Positions 15,907 through 23,755 of a stretch of 64,000 nt of DNA are shown here, one piece after another. Within the stretch, counting starts at the first letter, position 1; each line of letters begins with the position of its first letter. The notes under the pieces were generated by a model. It was given only the letters and a program-made list of their open reading frames with translations. It searched no databases and was not told the origin of the DNA. The DNA comes from Actinacidiphila alni (GTDB lineage: Bacteria > Actinomycetota > Actinomycetes > Streptomycetales > Streptomycetaceae): positions 1 to 64,000 of the forward strand of contig NZ_FONG01000006.1 of NCBI RefSeq assembly GCF_900112845.1, written 5' to 3'. The position numbers and the translations under genes are program-made.

Positions 15907-16607
15907 CCACCGCACCGCACACCGCCGAGGACTTGCGCGTACTGGCCGAGCAGGCGGGCCGCGACCTGGAGGAGGCGTCCGCGCTCGACGTGCTGCGCTG
16001 GGCGGCGGACACCTTCGGGCCGCGCTTCTGCGTCACGTCCTCGATGGAGGACGCCGTCGTGGCGCATCTCGCGTCCCGGGCGCTGCCCGGTGTGGACGTG
16101 GTGTTCCTCGACACCGGCTACCACTTCCCGGAGACCATCGGCACCCGGGACGCGGTCGCGGCCGTGATGGACGTCAACGTCATCACGATCGGCCCGCGGC
16201 AGAGCGTCGCCGAGCAGGACGCGCAGTACGGGCCGAAGCTGCACGACCGCGACCCGGACCTGTGCTGCGCGCTGCGCAAGGTCGCCCCGCTGGAGGAGGG
16301 CCTGCGCGGCTACGACGCGTGGGCGACCGGTCTGCGCCGCGACGAGTCGCCGACCCGGGCGAACACCCCGGTGGTGGCGTGGGACGCCAAGCGGCAGAAG
16401 GTCAAGATCGCCCCGATCGCGCGCTGGACGCAGGACGACGTCGAGGCGTACGTCGCCGAGCACGGGGTGCTCACCAATCCGCTACTGATGGACGGTTACG
16501 CCTCGGTGGGCTGCGCGCCCTGCACCCGCCGGGTGCTGGAGGGCGAGGACGCCCGGGCCGGCCGCTGGGCGGGCCTGGGCAAGACCGAGTGCGGGATCCA
16601 CCTGTGA
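15903..16607 (+). CDS. cysH: adenylylsulfate/phosphoadenylylsulfate reductase
   Basis: A 234-residue reductase that makes sulfite from APS or PAPS using thioredoxin. The PP-loop-like segment is FCVTSSMEDAVVAHL, with FLDTGYHFPET following. The iron-sulfur cysteines typical of APS-preferring bacterial enzymes are present as CCALRK near residue 120 and GCAPCTR near residue 205. The catalytic C-terminus is ECGIHL. The [4Fe-4S] ligands suggest it can use APS directly, although cysC in the same operon also supplies PAPS. The GTG at 15903 overlaps the previous stop. Confidence 0.93.
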   Translation: MTTAPHTAEDLRVLAEQAGRDLEEASALDVLRWAADTFGPRFCVTSSMEDAVVAHLASRALPGVDVVFLDTGYHFPETIGTRDAVAAVMDVNVITIGPRQSVAEQDAQYGPKLHDRDPDLCCALRKVAPLEEGLRGYDAWATGLRRDESPTRANTPVVAWDAKRQKVKIAPIARWTQDDVEAYVAEHGVLTNPLLMDGYASVGCAPCTRRVLEGEDARAGRWAGLGKTECGIHL

Positions 16608-16672
16608 CGAACCATCAGCGAATTGATGCCGCGCCGAGAAGTGACGCCGTGACGACCAGTCAGGAGAGCGGG

Positions 16673-17212
16673 ATGACCACCGGGGCCACCGTCTGGCTGA
16701 CGGGTCTGCCGAGTGCGGGCAAGACCACCATCGCGTACGCGCTGGCCGAGCGGCTGCGCGCCGAGGGCCGCGCGGTCGAGGTGCTCGACGGCGACGAGAT
16801 CCGCGAATTCCTGTCCGCGGGGCTCGGCTTCAGCCGCGAGGACCGGCACACCAATGTGCAGCGGATCGGCTTCGTCGCCGAACTCCTCGCCTCCCACGGC
16901 GTGCTGGTGCTGGTGCCGGTCATCGCGCCGTACGCGGACAGCCGCGAGGCCGTCCGCAAGCGCCACCAGCAGCAGGGCACCGGCTATGTCGAGGTGCATG
17001 TCGCCACGCCGGTCGAGGTCTGCTCGGTCCGCGACGTCAAGGGCCTGTACGCCAAGCAGGCCGCGGGTGAACTCACCGGTCTGACCGGCGTGGACGACCC
17101 GTACGAGGCCCCGCAGGACCCGGATCTGCGGATCGAGACGGAGGGCCGCACGGTCGAGGAGTCGGCATTGCTTGTGCACGCGTTGCTCGTCGAGAGGGGT
17201 CTCACGATATGA
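16673..17212 (+). CDS. cysC: adenylylsulfate kinase
   Basis: A 179-residue kinase converting APS to PAPS. The P-loop GLPSAGKTT lies near residue 10; LDGDEIREFL, GFSREDRHTNVQRIGF and the conserved GLYAKQAAGE follow in family order. The ATG at 16673 is chosen because AGGAG (16662-16666) sits 6 bases upstream; an in-frame GTG at 16650 lacks one. A gap of 65 bases separates it from cysH, larger than elsewhere in the operon. Its stop overlaps the cysD ATG. Confidence 0.93.
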   Translation: MTTGATVWLTGLPSAGKTTIAYALAERLRAEGRAVEVLDGDEIREFLSAGLGFSREDRHTNVQRIGFVAELLASHGVLVLVPVIAPYADSREAVRKRHQQQGTGYVEVHVATPVEVCSVRDVKGLYAKQAAGELTGLTGVDDPYEAPQDPDLRIETEGRTVEESALLVHALLVERGLTI

Positions 17213-18144
17213 CCGCCACTGTCGCTCATGCCGGAGCCACGGACAGTCCTTACGCGCTGTCGCACCTGGACGCGCTGGAGTCCGAGGCCGTGCACATCTT
17301 CCGGGAGGTGGCGGGCGAGTTCGAGCGGCCGGTGATCCTCTTCTCCGGCGGCAAGGACTCGATCGTCATGCTGCACCTGGCGCTGAAGGCGTTCGCGCCG
17401 GCCGCGGTGCCGTTCTCGCTGCTGCACGTGGACACCGGGCACAACTTCCCCGAGGTGCTGGACTTCCGGGACCGTACGGTCGCCGAGCACGGGCTGCGGC
17501 TGCACGTGGCGATGGTGCAGGAGTACATCGACGACGGGCGGCTGCGGGAGCGCCCCGACGGCACCCGCAATCCGCTGCAGACGGTGCCGCTGACCGACGC
17601 CATCAGGCACCACCGCTTCGACGCGGTGTTCGGCGGCGGGCGCCGCGACGAGGAGAAGGCCCGGGCCAAGGAGCGGGTGTTCTCGCTGCGCGACGAATTC
17701 TCGCAGTGGAATCCGCGCCGCCAGCGCCCCGAGCTGTGGCAGCTCTACAACGGCAGGCACGCGCCGGGCGAGCACGTCCGGGTCTTCCCGCTGTCCAACT
17801 GGACCGAGCTGGACGTGTGGCAGTACATCGCCCGGGAGCGGATCGCGCTGCCGGAGATCTACTTCGCGCACGAGCGCGAGGTGTTCAACCGGTCCGGGAT
17901 GTGGCTGACGGCGGGCGAATGGGGCGGCCCGAAGGCCGGCGAGCCGGTGCAGAAGCGGACGGTGCGCTACCGCACGGTCGGCGACATGTCCTGCACGGGC
18001 GCCGTCGATTCCGACGCCACCACGCTCGACGCGGTGATCACCGAGATCGCCGCCTCCCGGCTGACCGAGCGGGGTGCCACCCGGGCCGACGACAAGATGT
18101 CGGAAGCCGCGATGGAAGACCGCAAGCGCGAGGGGTACTTCTAA
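17209..18144 (+). CDS. cysD: sulfate adenylyltransferase small subunit
   Basis: A 311-residue ATP sulfurylase catalytic subunit that makes APS from sulfate and ATP with CysN. The PP-loop motif VILFSGGKDSIVMLHLALKA is near residue 45. Also seen are LHVDTGHNFPEVLDFRD, FGGGRRDEEKARAKERVFS, the QWNPRRQRPELW segment, and the C-terminal DDKMSEAAMEDRKREGYF ending typical of CysD. It overlaps cysC by ATGA, and cysN follows after 2 bases. Confidence 0.95.
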   Translation: MTATVAHAGATDSPYALSHLDALESEAVHIFREVAGEFERPVILFSGGKDSIVMLHLALKAFAPAAVPFSLLHVDTGHNFPEVLDFRDRTVAEHGLRLHVAMVQEYIDDGRLRERPDGTRNPLQTVPLTDAIRHHRFDAVFGGGRRDEEKARAKERVFSLRDEFSQWNPRRQRPELWQLYNGRHAPGEHVRVFPLSNWTELDVWQYIARERIALPEIYFAHEREVFNRSGMWLTAGEWGGPKAGEPVQKRTVRYRTVGDMSCTGAVDSDATTLDAVITEIAASRLTERGATRADDKMSEAAMEDRKREGYF

Positions 18145-18146
18145 CC

Positions 18147-19520
18147 ATGACCGCCACCACGGGGCCCGACAGTCCCCTGACCGCCGAGCAGTTGTCGGCC
18201 ACGACGCTGCTGCGCTTCGCCACCGCGGGCTCCGTCGACGACGGCAAGTCCACGCTGGTGGGCCGACTGCTGCACGACTCCAAATCGGTGCTGACCGACC
18301 AACTGGAGGCGGTGGAGCGGGCGTCGCTCGGCCGCGGCCAGGACGCGCCCGATCTCGCGCTGCTCACCGACGGCCTGCGGGCCGAGCGCGAGCAGGGCAT
18401 CACCATCGACGTGGCGTACCGCTACTTCGCCACCGCCCGCCGGCGGTTCATCCTGGCCGACACCCCGGGCCATGTGGAGTACACCCGCAACATGGTCACC
18501 GGCGCCTCGACGGCGGAGCTGGCCGTGGTGCTGGTCGACGCGCGCAACGGGGTGATCGAGCAGACCCGGCGGCACGCGGCCGTCGCGGCGCTGCTGCGGG
18601 TGCCGCACGTGGTGCTGGCGGTCAACAAGATGGACCTGGTGGACTACGCGGAGCCGGTATTCGCCGCGATCGCCGAGGAGTTCACCTCCTACGCGGCCTC
18701 GCTGGGCGTCCCGGAGATCACCGCGATCCCGATCTCGGCGCTGGCCGGCGACAATGTGGTGGAGCCGTCCGCGCACATGGACTGGTACGGCGGCCCGACC
18801 GTCCTTGAGCACCTGGAGACGGTTCCGGTCAGCCACGACCTGACCGGCTGCCCTGCGCGTTTCCCGGTGCAGTACGTGATCCGCCCGCAGACCGCGGAGC
18901 ACCCGGACTACCGCGGCTACGCGGGGCAGATCGTCTCCGGTCTGCTGCGGGTCGGCGACGAGGTGACGGTGCTGCCGTCGGGGCGTACGACCACGATCTC
19001 CGGGCTCGACGCGCTGGGACAGGCGGTGGACACCGCGTGGGCGCCGCAGTCGGTGACGGTGCTGCTCACCGACGACGTGGACGTCTCGCGCGGCGACATG
19101 ATCGCGCCGACCGCGACCGCGCCCGCGCTCACCCAGGACATCAGGGCCACGGTGTGCCATCTGCACGAGCGTCCGCTGCGGGTCGGCGAGCGCGTGCTGC
19201 TCAAGCACACCACCCGGACGGTCAAGGCGATCGTGAAGGAACTGCCGTACCGGATCGACCTGTCGGCGGGTCTCGCGCACGAGAACGCGCCGGCCGAATT
19301 CGCGGCGAACGACATCGGCGCGGTGGTGCTGCGCACGGCGGAACCGCTGCCGGTGGACGCGTACGCGGACTCCCGGCTGACCGGTTCCTTCCTGCTGATC
19401 GACCCGGCGGACGGTACGACGCTGACCGCGGGCATGGCGGGCGAGCCGTTCGCGGCGCACAAGGAGCATCTGGATCAGGCCGCGGACAGCGCGGCCGAGG
19501 ACGAGGGCTGGGATTTCTGA
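18147..19520 (+). CDS. cysN: sulfate adenylyltransferase large subunit (GTPase)
   Basis: A 457-residue EF-Tu-like GTPase that drives ATP sulfurylase. The G-motifs are AGSVDDGKSTLVGRLL near residue 30, DTPGHVEYTRNM near 110 and NKMD near 165. Beta-barrel domains follow, ending near LIDPADGTTLTAGM. The length fits stand-alone CysN without a fused APS kinase, consistent with the separate cysC. Confidence 0.95.
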   Translation: MTATTGPDSPLTAEQLSATTLLRFATAGSVDDGKSTLVGRLLHDSKSVLTDQLEAVERASLGRGQDAPDLALLTDGLRAEREQGITIDVAYRYFATARRRFILADTPGHVEYTRNMVTGASTAELAVVLVDARNGVIEQTRRHAAVAALLRVPHVVLAVNKMDLVDYAEPVFAAIAEEFTSYAASLGVPEITAIPISALAGDNVVEPSAHMDWYGGPTVLEHLETVPVSHDLTGCPARFPVQYVIRPQTAEHPDYRGYAGQIVSGLLRVGDEVTVLPSGRTTTISGLDALGQAVDTAWAPQSVTVLLTDDVDVSRGDMIAPTATAPALTQDIRATVCHLHERPLRVGERVLLKHTTRTVKAIVKELPYRIDLSAGLAHENAPAEFAANDIGAVVLRTAEPLPVDAYADSRLTGSFLLIDPADGTTLTAGMAGEPFAAHKEHLDQAADSAAEDEGWDF

Positions 19521-19611
19521 CGATGACTCAGGATGCCTTCTCGGGTTTCGCGAAAGAGGGTGGCCGCGTCGGCAGCGGCGCGCTCGGCGCGGGTACGGGC
19601 GGGGTCGCACG

Positions 19612-19740
19612 ATGTGTGCGCTGACGCTCCCGGTCGCGGGCCACGTGCAGCACGTGCCCGCCGCCGTACCCCAGCGCCGCGCCACGCGGCCCCCGCTGCA
19701 CCGCTTTCGAAGACCTGACGACTTTCCGGCCGCGCCCTGA
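19612..19740 (+). CDS. possible 42-residue peptide between cysN and the sulfonate transporter
   Basis: An ATG-started frame of 42 codons beginning MCALTLPVAGHVQHVPAAVP and ending before the ssuA leader, 39 bases from the ssuA start. It is Arg/Pro/His-rich with a Cys at position 2. The ribosome site is weak (GGGCGGGG). A second short frame (19523-19624) overlaps it. It may be a leader peptide for the transporter genes or chance. Confidence 0.3.
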   Translation: MCALTLPVAGHVQHVPAAVPQRRATRPPLHRFRRPDDFPAAP

Positions 19741-19779
19741 ACGAGCGCGACACGCCGGGCCTTACGAGAGGACACCCAC

Positions 19780-20934
19780 GTGTCTGCCCAGTCCAGCCCC
19801 GCATTCCGCGCCTCCCGCCGCCGTAGATACCTCGCCGCGGCGGCCGCCCTGCCGATCCTGATCGGCGCGCTCGCCGCCTGCGGCTACGGCTCCGACGACG
19901 ACAACAAGTCCGACGACGCCACCAGCGCCCCGGCCGCCAGCGCCGGCGCGAGCGGAACCGCGAAGAAGCTCTCCGCCGACGAGGTGAAGATCGGCTACTT
20001 CCCGAACCTGACGCACGCCACCCCGCTGATCGGGCTCAAGGAAGGCATCTTCCAGAAGGAGCTGGGCGCCACCAAGGTCAAGCAGCTGACCTTCAACGCG
20101 GGTCCCGCCGAGATCGAGGCGCTCAACGCCGGGTCCATCGACATCGGCTGGATCGGCCCCTCCCCCGCGATCAACGGCTACACCAAGTCCGAGGGCAAGA
20201 GCCTGCGGATCATCTCGGGTTCGGCGTCCGGCGGTGTGAAGCTCGTCGTCAACCCGAAGAAGATCAAGACCCTGGACGACGTCAAGGGCAAGAAGATCGC
20301 CACCCCGCAGCTGGGCAACACCCAGGACGTGGCGCTGCTGAACTGGATCAAGTCCAAGGGCTGGAAGGTCGACGCGCAGAGCGGCAAGGGCGATGTGTCG
20401 GTGGTCCGCACCGACAACAAGATCACCCCTGACGCCTACAAGCAGGGTTCCATCGACGGCGCGTGGGTGCCGGAACCCACCGCGTCCAAGCTGGTGTCCG
20501 AGGGCGCGAAGGTGCTGCTGGACGAGAGCACGCTGTGGCCGGACAAGAAGTTCGTGATCACCAATGTGATCGTGTCGCAGAAGTTCCTCACCGCGCACCC
20601 GGACGTCGTCGAGGCGGTGCTGCGGGGTTCGGTGAACACCAACGCGTGGATCACGGCCAACTCCGACAAGGCCAAGGCCGTCGCGAACGAGCAGCTCAAG
20701 GAGCTGACGCAGAAGGCGCTGCCGGCCGACATCCTCGACCCGGCCTGGCAGTCCATCCAGGTGCTGGACGACCCGCTGGCCAAGACCGCCAACGAGGAGG
20801 CGCAGCACGCGGTGGACGCCGGTCTGCTCAAGGCGCCGAAGCTGGACGGCCTGTACGACCTGACGCTGCTGAACAAGATCCTCACGGCGGACGGCAAGCC
20901 GACGGTGGACGCCGCGGGCCTGGGCACCCAGTGA
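19780..20934 (+). CDS. ssuA: aliphatic sulfonate/taurine-type ABC substrate-binding lipoprotein
   Basis: A 384-residue binding protein with a lipoprotein signal (SRRRRYLAAAAALPILIGAL, lipobox ALAAC with Cys near residue 36) and an acidic linker. The mature part has KIGYFPNLTHATPLIGLKEG, NAGPAEIEALNAGSIDIGWI and the GAWVPEPTASKL hinge, features of SsuA/TauA/NrtA proteins. The sulfur context points to organosulfonates; the exact ligand cannot be read from sequence. The GTG at 19780 has GAGAGGA 8 bases upstream. Confidence 0.88.
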   Translation: MSAQSSPAFRASRRRRYLAAAAALPILIGALAACGYGSDDDNKSDDATSAPAASAGASGTAKKLSADEVKIGYFPNLTHATPLIGLKEGIFQKELGATKVKQLTFNAGPAEIEALNAGSIDIGWIGPSPAINGYTKSEGKSLRIISGSASGGVKLVVNPKKIKTLDDVKGKKIATPQLGNTQDVALLNWIKSKGWKVDAQSGKGDVSVVRTDNKITPDAYKQGSIDGAWVPEPTASKLVSEGAKVLLDESTLWPDKKFVITNVIVSQKFLTAHPDVVEAVLRGSVNTNAWITANSDKAKAVANEQLKELTQKALPADILDPAWQSIQVLDDPLAKTANEEAQHAVDAGLLKAPKLDGLYDLTLLNKILTADGKPTVDAAGLGTQ

Positions 20935-21003
20935 CCGGCCCGGTGACCAGCGGCACGTACTGACCATCCATCCGCCCCGTAGGACCCCCAGGAGGTGACA
21001 TCC

Positions 21004-21798
21004 ATGGCCGACACCCTCACCGCCGCCGGCGAGCGGACCGCGGAGCCCGCCGCGCACGCGGCGCGGATTGACCATGTGTCGAAGGCGTTCGGCAGGCCCG
21101 GCGCCCGGCAGCTCGTGCTGGACGACATCACGCTCGACGTGCGGCCCGGTGAGTTCGTCTGCCTCCTGGGGGCCTCCGGGTGCGGCAAGTCCACCCTGCT
21201 CAATCTGGTCGCGGGACTGGACGAGCCGTCCGCCGGCGAGATCGGCACGCCCGGCGGGCGGCCCGCCCTGATGTTCCAGGAACACGCGCTGTTCCCGTGG
21301 CTGACGGCGGGCAAGAACATCGAACTGACCCTGCGGCTGCGCGGGGTGCCGCGCGAGCAGCGCCGCGCCGAGGCCGAGCGGCTGCTGGAGCTGGTGCGGC
21401 TCGGCGGCGCCCACGGCAAGCGGGTGCACGAGCTGTCCGGCGGCATGCGGCAGCGCGTGGCGCTGGCCAGGGCGCTCGCCCAGGACAGCCAACTGCTGCT
21501 GATGGACGAGCCGTTCGCGGCGCTGGACGCCATCACCCGCGATGTGCTGCACGACGAGCTGACCCGGATCTGGTCCGAGACGGACCTGTCGGTGCTGTTC
21601 GTGACGCACAACGTGCGGGAGGCGGTACGGCTCGCCCAGCGGGTCGTGCTGATGTCCTCGCGGCCGGGCCGGATCGCCCGGGAGTGGACCATCGACATCC
21701 CGCAGCCGCGCCGCATCGAGGACGCGGCCGTGGCGGACCTGTCCGTCGAGATCACCGAAGAACTGCGTGGGGAGATCCGCCGCCATGGCCAGCACTGA
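21004..21798 (+). CDS. ssuB: sulfonate-type ABC transporter ATP-binding protein
   Basis: A 264-residue ATPase. Walker A LLGASGCGKSTLLNLVAGL, Q-loop MFQEHALFPWLTAGKN, signature LSGGMRQRVALARAL and Walker B LLLMDEPFAALDAITRD are all present in the SsuB/TauB arrangement. The ATG at 21004 is fixed by a perfect AGGAGG at 20990-20995, 8 bases upstream. It overlaps ssuC by 14 bases. Confidence 0.9.
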   Translation: MADTLTAAGERTAEPAAHAARIDHVSKAFGRPGARQLVLDDITLDVRPGEFVCLLGASGCGKSTLLNLVAGLDEPSAGEIGTPGGRPALMFQEHALFPWLTAGKNIELTLRLRGVPREQRRAEAERLLELVRLGGAHGKRVHELSGGMRQRVALARALAQDSQLLLMDEPFAALDAITRDVLHDELTRIWSETDLSVLFVTHNVREAVRLAQRVVLMSSRPGRIAREWTIDIPQPRRIEDAAVADLSVEITEELRGEIRRHGQH

Positions 21799-22738
21799 GA
21801 CGTCCGCGCAGGACGCCGTACCGCTGCGGAAGTCCGGCGCCGGGGACGGCGGGGACGGGCAGCAGCAGGACGACCGGCACGACCTGTCCGGGCTCGAAGC
21901 GGGCCTGGACGCGCTGGAGACCGTGCAGGTCCGGCGGGCCCCGGTGTGGGAGCTGCTGGTCAAGAGGGTGCTGCCGCCGCTGTCGGCGATCGTGCTGGTG
22001 CTGGTGGTGTGGCAGCTCGCCGTGTGGGGCGGGGTCGCCGATCCGACGAAGCTGCCGAGCCCGCACGCGGTCGGCAAGGCCCTGGCCGACCGCTGGAACG
22101 AGGGCGACCTCTTCTCCATCATCTGGACCAGCGTGGAGCGCGGCCTGCTGGGCTTCCTGGCGGCGCTGGCCATCGGCACCCCGCTGGGGCTGCTGGTGGC
22201 GCGGGTGCCGTTCGTCCGGGCGGCGATCGGCCCGATCCTGTCCGGGCTCCAGTCGCTGCCGTCGGTGGCGTGGGTGCCCGCCGCGGTGATCTGGCTGGGC
22301 ATCAACGACTCGGCGATGTACGCGGTCATCCTGCTCGGCGCGGTGCCGTCGATCGCCAACGGCCTGGTGTCCGGCATCGACCAGGTGCCGCCGCTGTATC
22401 TGCGGGCGGGCCGTACGATCGGCGCGACGGGGCTGCGCGGCGCCTGGTACATCCTGCTGCCGGCCGCGCTGCCCGGCTACGTGGCCGGCCTCAAGCAGGG
22501 CTGGGCGTTCTCCTGGCGCTCGCTGATGGCCGCCGAACTCATCGCGTCCTCGCCCGACTTGGGCGTGGGCCTCGGCCGCTATCTGGAGAACATGCGCGAG
22601 GGCTCCGACATGGCGGGGGTCTTCCTCGGCATCCTGCTGATCCTGTTCGTGGGCATCGCCATCGACCAGATCATCTTCAGCCCGCTGGAGCGCTGGGTGC
22701 TGCGCAGCCGCGGCCTGACCGCGGGGAGCCGGCGCTAG
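21785..22738 (+). CDS. ssuC: sulfonate-type ABC transporter permease
   Basis: A 317-residue permease with about six membrane segments after a charged 55-residue cytoplasmic start. The coupling loop is YLRAGRTIGATGLRGAWYILLP, followed by PGYVAGLKQGWAFSWRSLMAAELI, characteristic of the SsuC/TauC family. The ATG at 21785 has GGAGA 9 bases upstream inside the ssuB 3' end. Confidence 0.9.
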   Translation: MASTETSAQDAVPLRKSGAGDGGDGQQQDDRHDLSGLEAGLDALETVQVRRAPVWELLVKRVLPPLSAIVLVLVVWQLAVWGGVADPTKLPSPHAVGKALADRWNEGDLFSIIWTSVERGLLGFLAALAIGTPLGLLVARVPFVRAAIGPILSGLQSLPSVAWVPAAVIWLGINDSAMYAVILLGAVPSIANGLVSGIDQVPPLYLRAGRTIGATGLRGAWYILLPAALPGYVAGLKQGWAFSWRSLMAAELIASSPDLGVGLGRYLENMREGSDMAGVFLGILLILFVGIAIDQIIFSPLERWVLRSRGLTAGSRR

Positions 22739-23520
22739 TGCGCCCGGCCGCCCGGCTCCGCTCCGTACCGGCGCCGCGGGACGCGCCGCCGCTGCTGCTG
22801 ATCGCGCACGGTTCGCGCGATCCGCGGCACGCGGCAACGGTGCGCGCGCTGACCCGGCGGGTACGGGCGGCCCGGCCGGGCCTGCGGGTCGTCACCGGCT
22901 TCCTGGACTTCTGCACGCCCTCGGTTCCGCAGGTACTCGACGGTCTGGCGCGCGACGGCGTACGGGAGGCCGTCGCGCTGCCGCTGCTGCTGACCCGGGC
23001 CTTCCACGCCAAGTCCGACATCCCGGCGGTGCTGCGGGAGGCGCCCGCCCGGCTGCGGGTCACGCAGGGCGAGGTGCTGGGCCCGTCGCCACTGCTGATC
23101 GCCGCGCTGGAGCGGCGGCTGGCCGAGGCGGGGCTGCGGCCCGGCGACCGCTCGTCGACCGGTGTCGTCCTGGCCTCGGCGGGCTCCACCGATCCGGAGG
23201 CGGGCGCGGTGATCGCAGAAATCGCGCGGGAGTGGCGGCACACCGGCTGGTGCGCCGTGCGGCCCGCGTTCGCCTCCGCCCTGCTGCCGCGCACCGAGGA
23301 CGCCGTCCGCGCGCTGCGCGCCGAGGGCGTCCGCCGGATCGCGGTCGCACCGTACGTCCTCGCGCCCGGCTTCCTGCCGGACCGGATCGCGGGCGGCGCG
23401 CGCGAGGCGGGCGCCGACCTGCTCGCGCCGGTCCTCGGCGCGGCGCCCGAGGTCGCGGAGTTGCTGCTGCGGCGGTACGACGAGGCGCTGCTGCCCGCGC
23501 GGCGGCTGATCCCGGCCTGA
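22738..23520 (+). CDS. sirohydrochlorin chelatase (CbiX/SirB family)
   Basis: A 260-residue two-domain CbiX-like chelatase that inserts iron (or cobalt) into sirohydrochlorin. The first domain opens PPLLLIAHGSRDPRHAATV with the metal-binding His. The second has TGVVLASAGSTDPEAGA, RPAFASALLPRTEDAV and IAVAPYVLAPGFLPDRI. As the last gene of the sulfur locus it most likely makes siroheme for CysI. The GTG at 22738 overlaps the ssuC TAG by one base and has GGGGAG 9 bases upstream. Confidence 0.87.
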   Translation: MRPAARLRSVPAPRDAPPLLLIAHGSRDPRHAATVRALTRRVRAARPGLRVVTGFLDFCTPSVPQVLDGLARDGVREAVALPLLLTRAFHAKSDIPAVLREAPARLRVTQGEVLGPSPLLIAALERRLAEAGLRPGDRSSTGVVLASAGSTDPEAGAVIAEIAREWRHTGWCAVRPAFASALLPRTEDAVRALRAEGVRRIAVAPYVLAPGFLPDRIAGGAREAGADLLAPVLGAAPEVAELLLRRYDEALLPARRLIPA

Positions 23521-23592
23521 GGCCGGCACACCCTTCGGCACCCTTCCAGCCTCTCTCGCACCCTTTCGTGTAAGGGCCACCTTCCGCGGCAT

Positions 23593-23610
23593 GGTGGGGT
23601 TGTCCCCACC
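23593..23610. other. short hairpin before the MMPL gene
   Basis: GGTGGGG (23593-23599) pairs with CCCCACC (23604-23610) around TTGT, about 145 bases before the transporter start. It could be a terminator of the sulfur operon or an operator; nothing distinguishes the two. Confidence 0.3.
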
Positions 23611-23755
23611 CTTGAGGGGGAGAACGCCCTCCCGGAAGTCACCAGCAGGCCGGATGGGTCGGTGGCCCCGCTCCCCATAGCGTCATAGGCAGACAGAGCG
23701 GCCCCTGATCACCGGGTCCGGCCGCCACCCATGACGATCCTTCAAGGGGGACACC

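Noticed and set aside
19523..19624. 33-codon frame starting 3 bases after cysN
   Set aside because: No ribosome site at proper distance, Gly-rich chance-like composition and overlap with another short frame.
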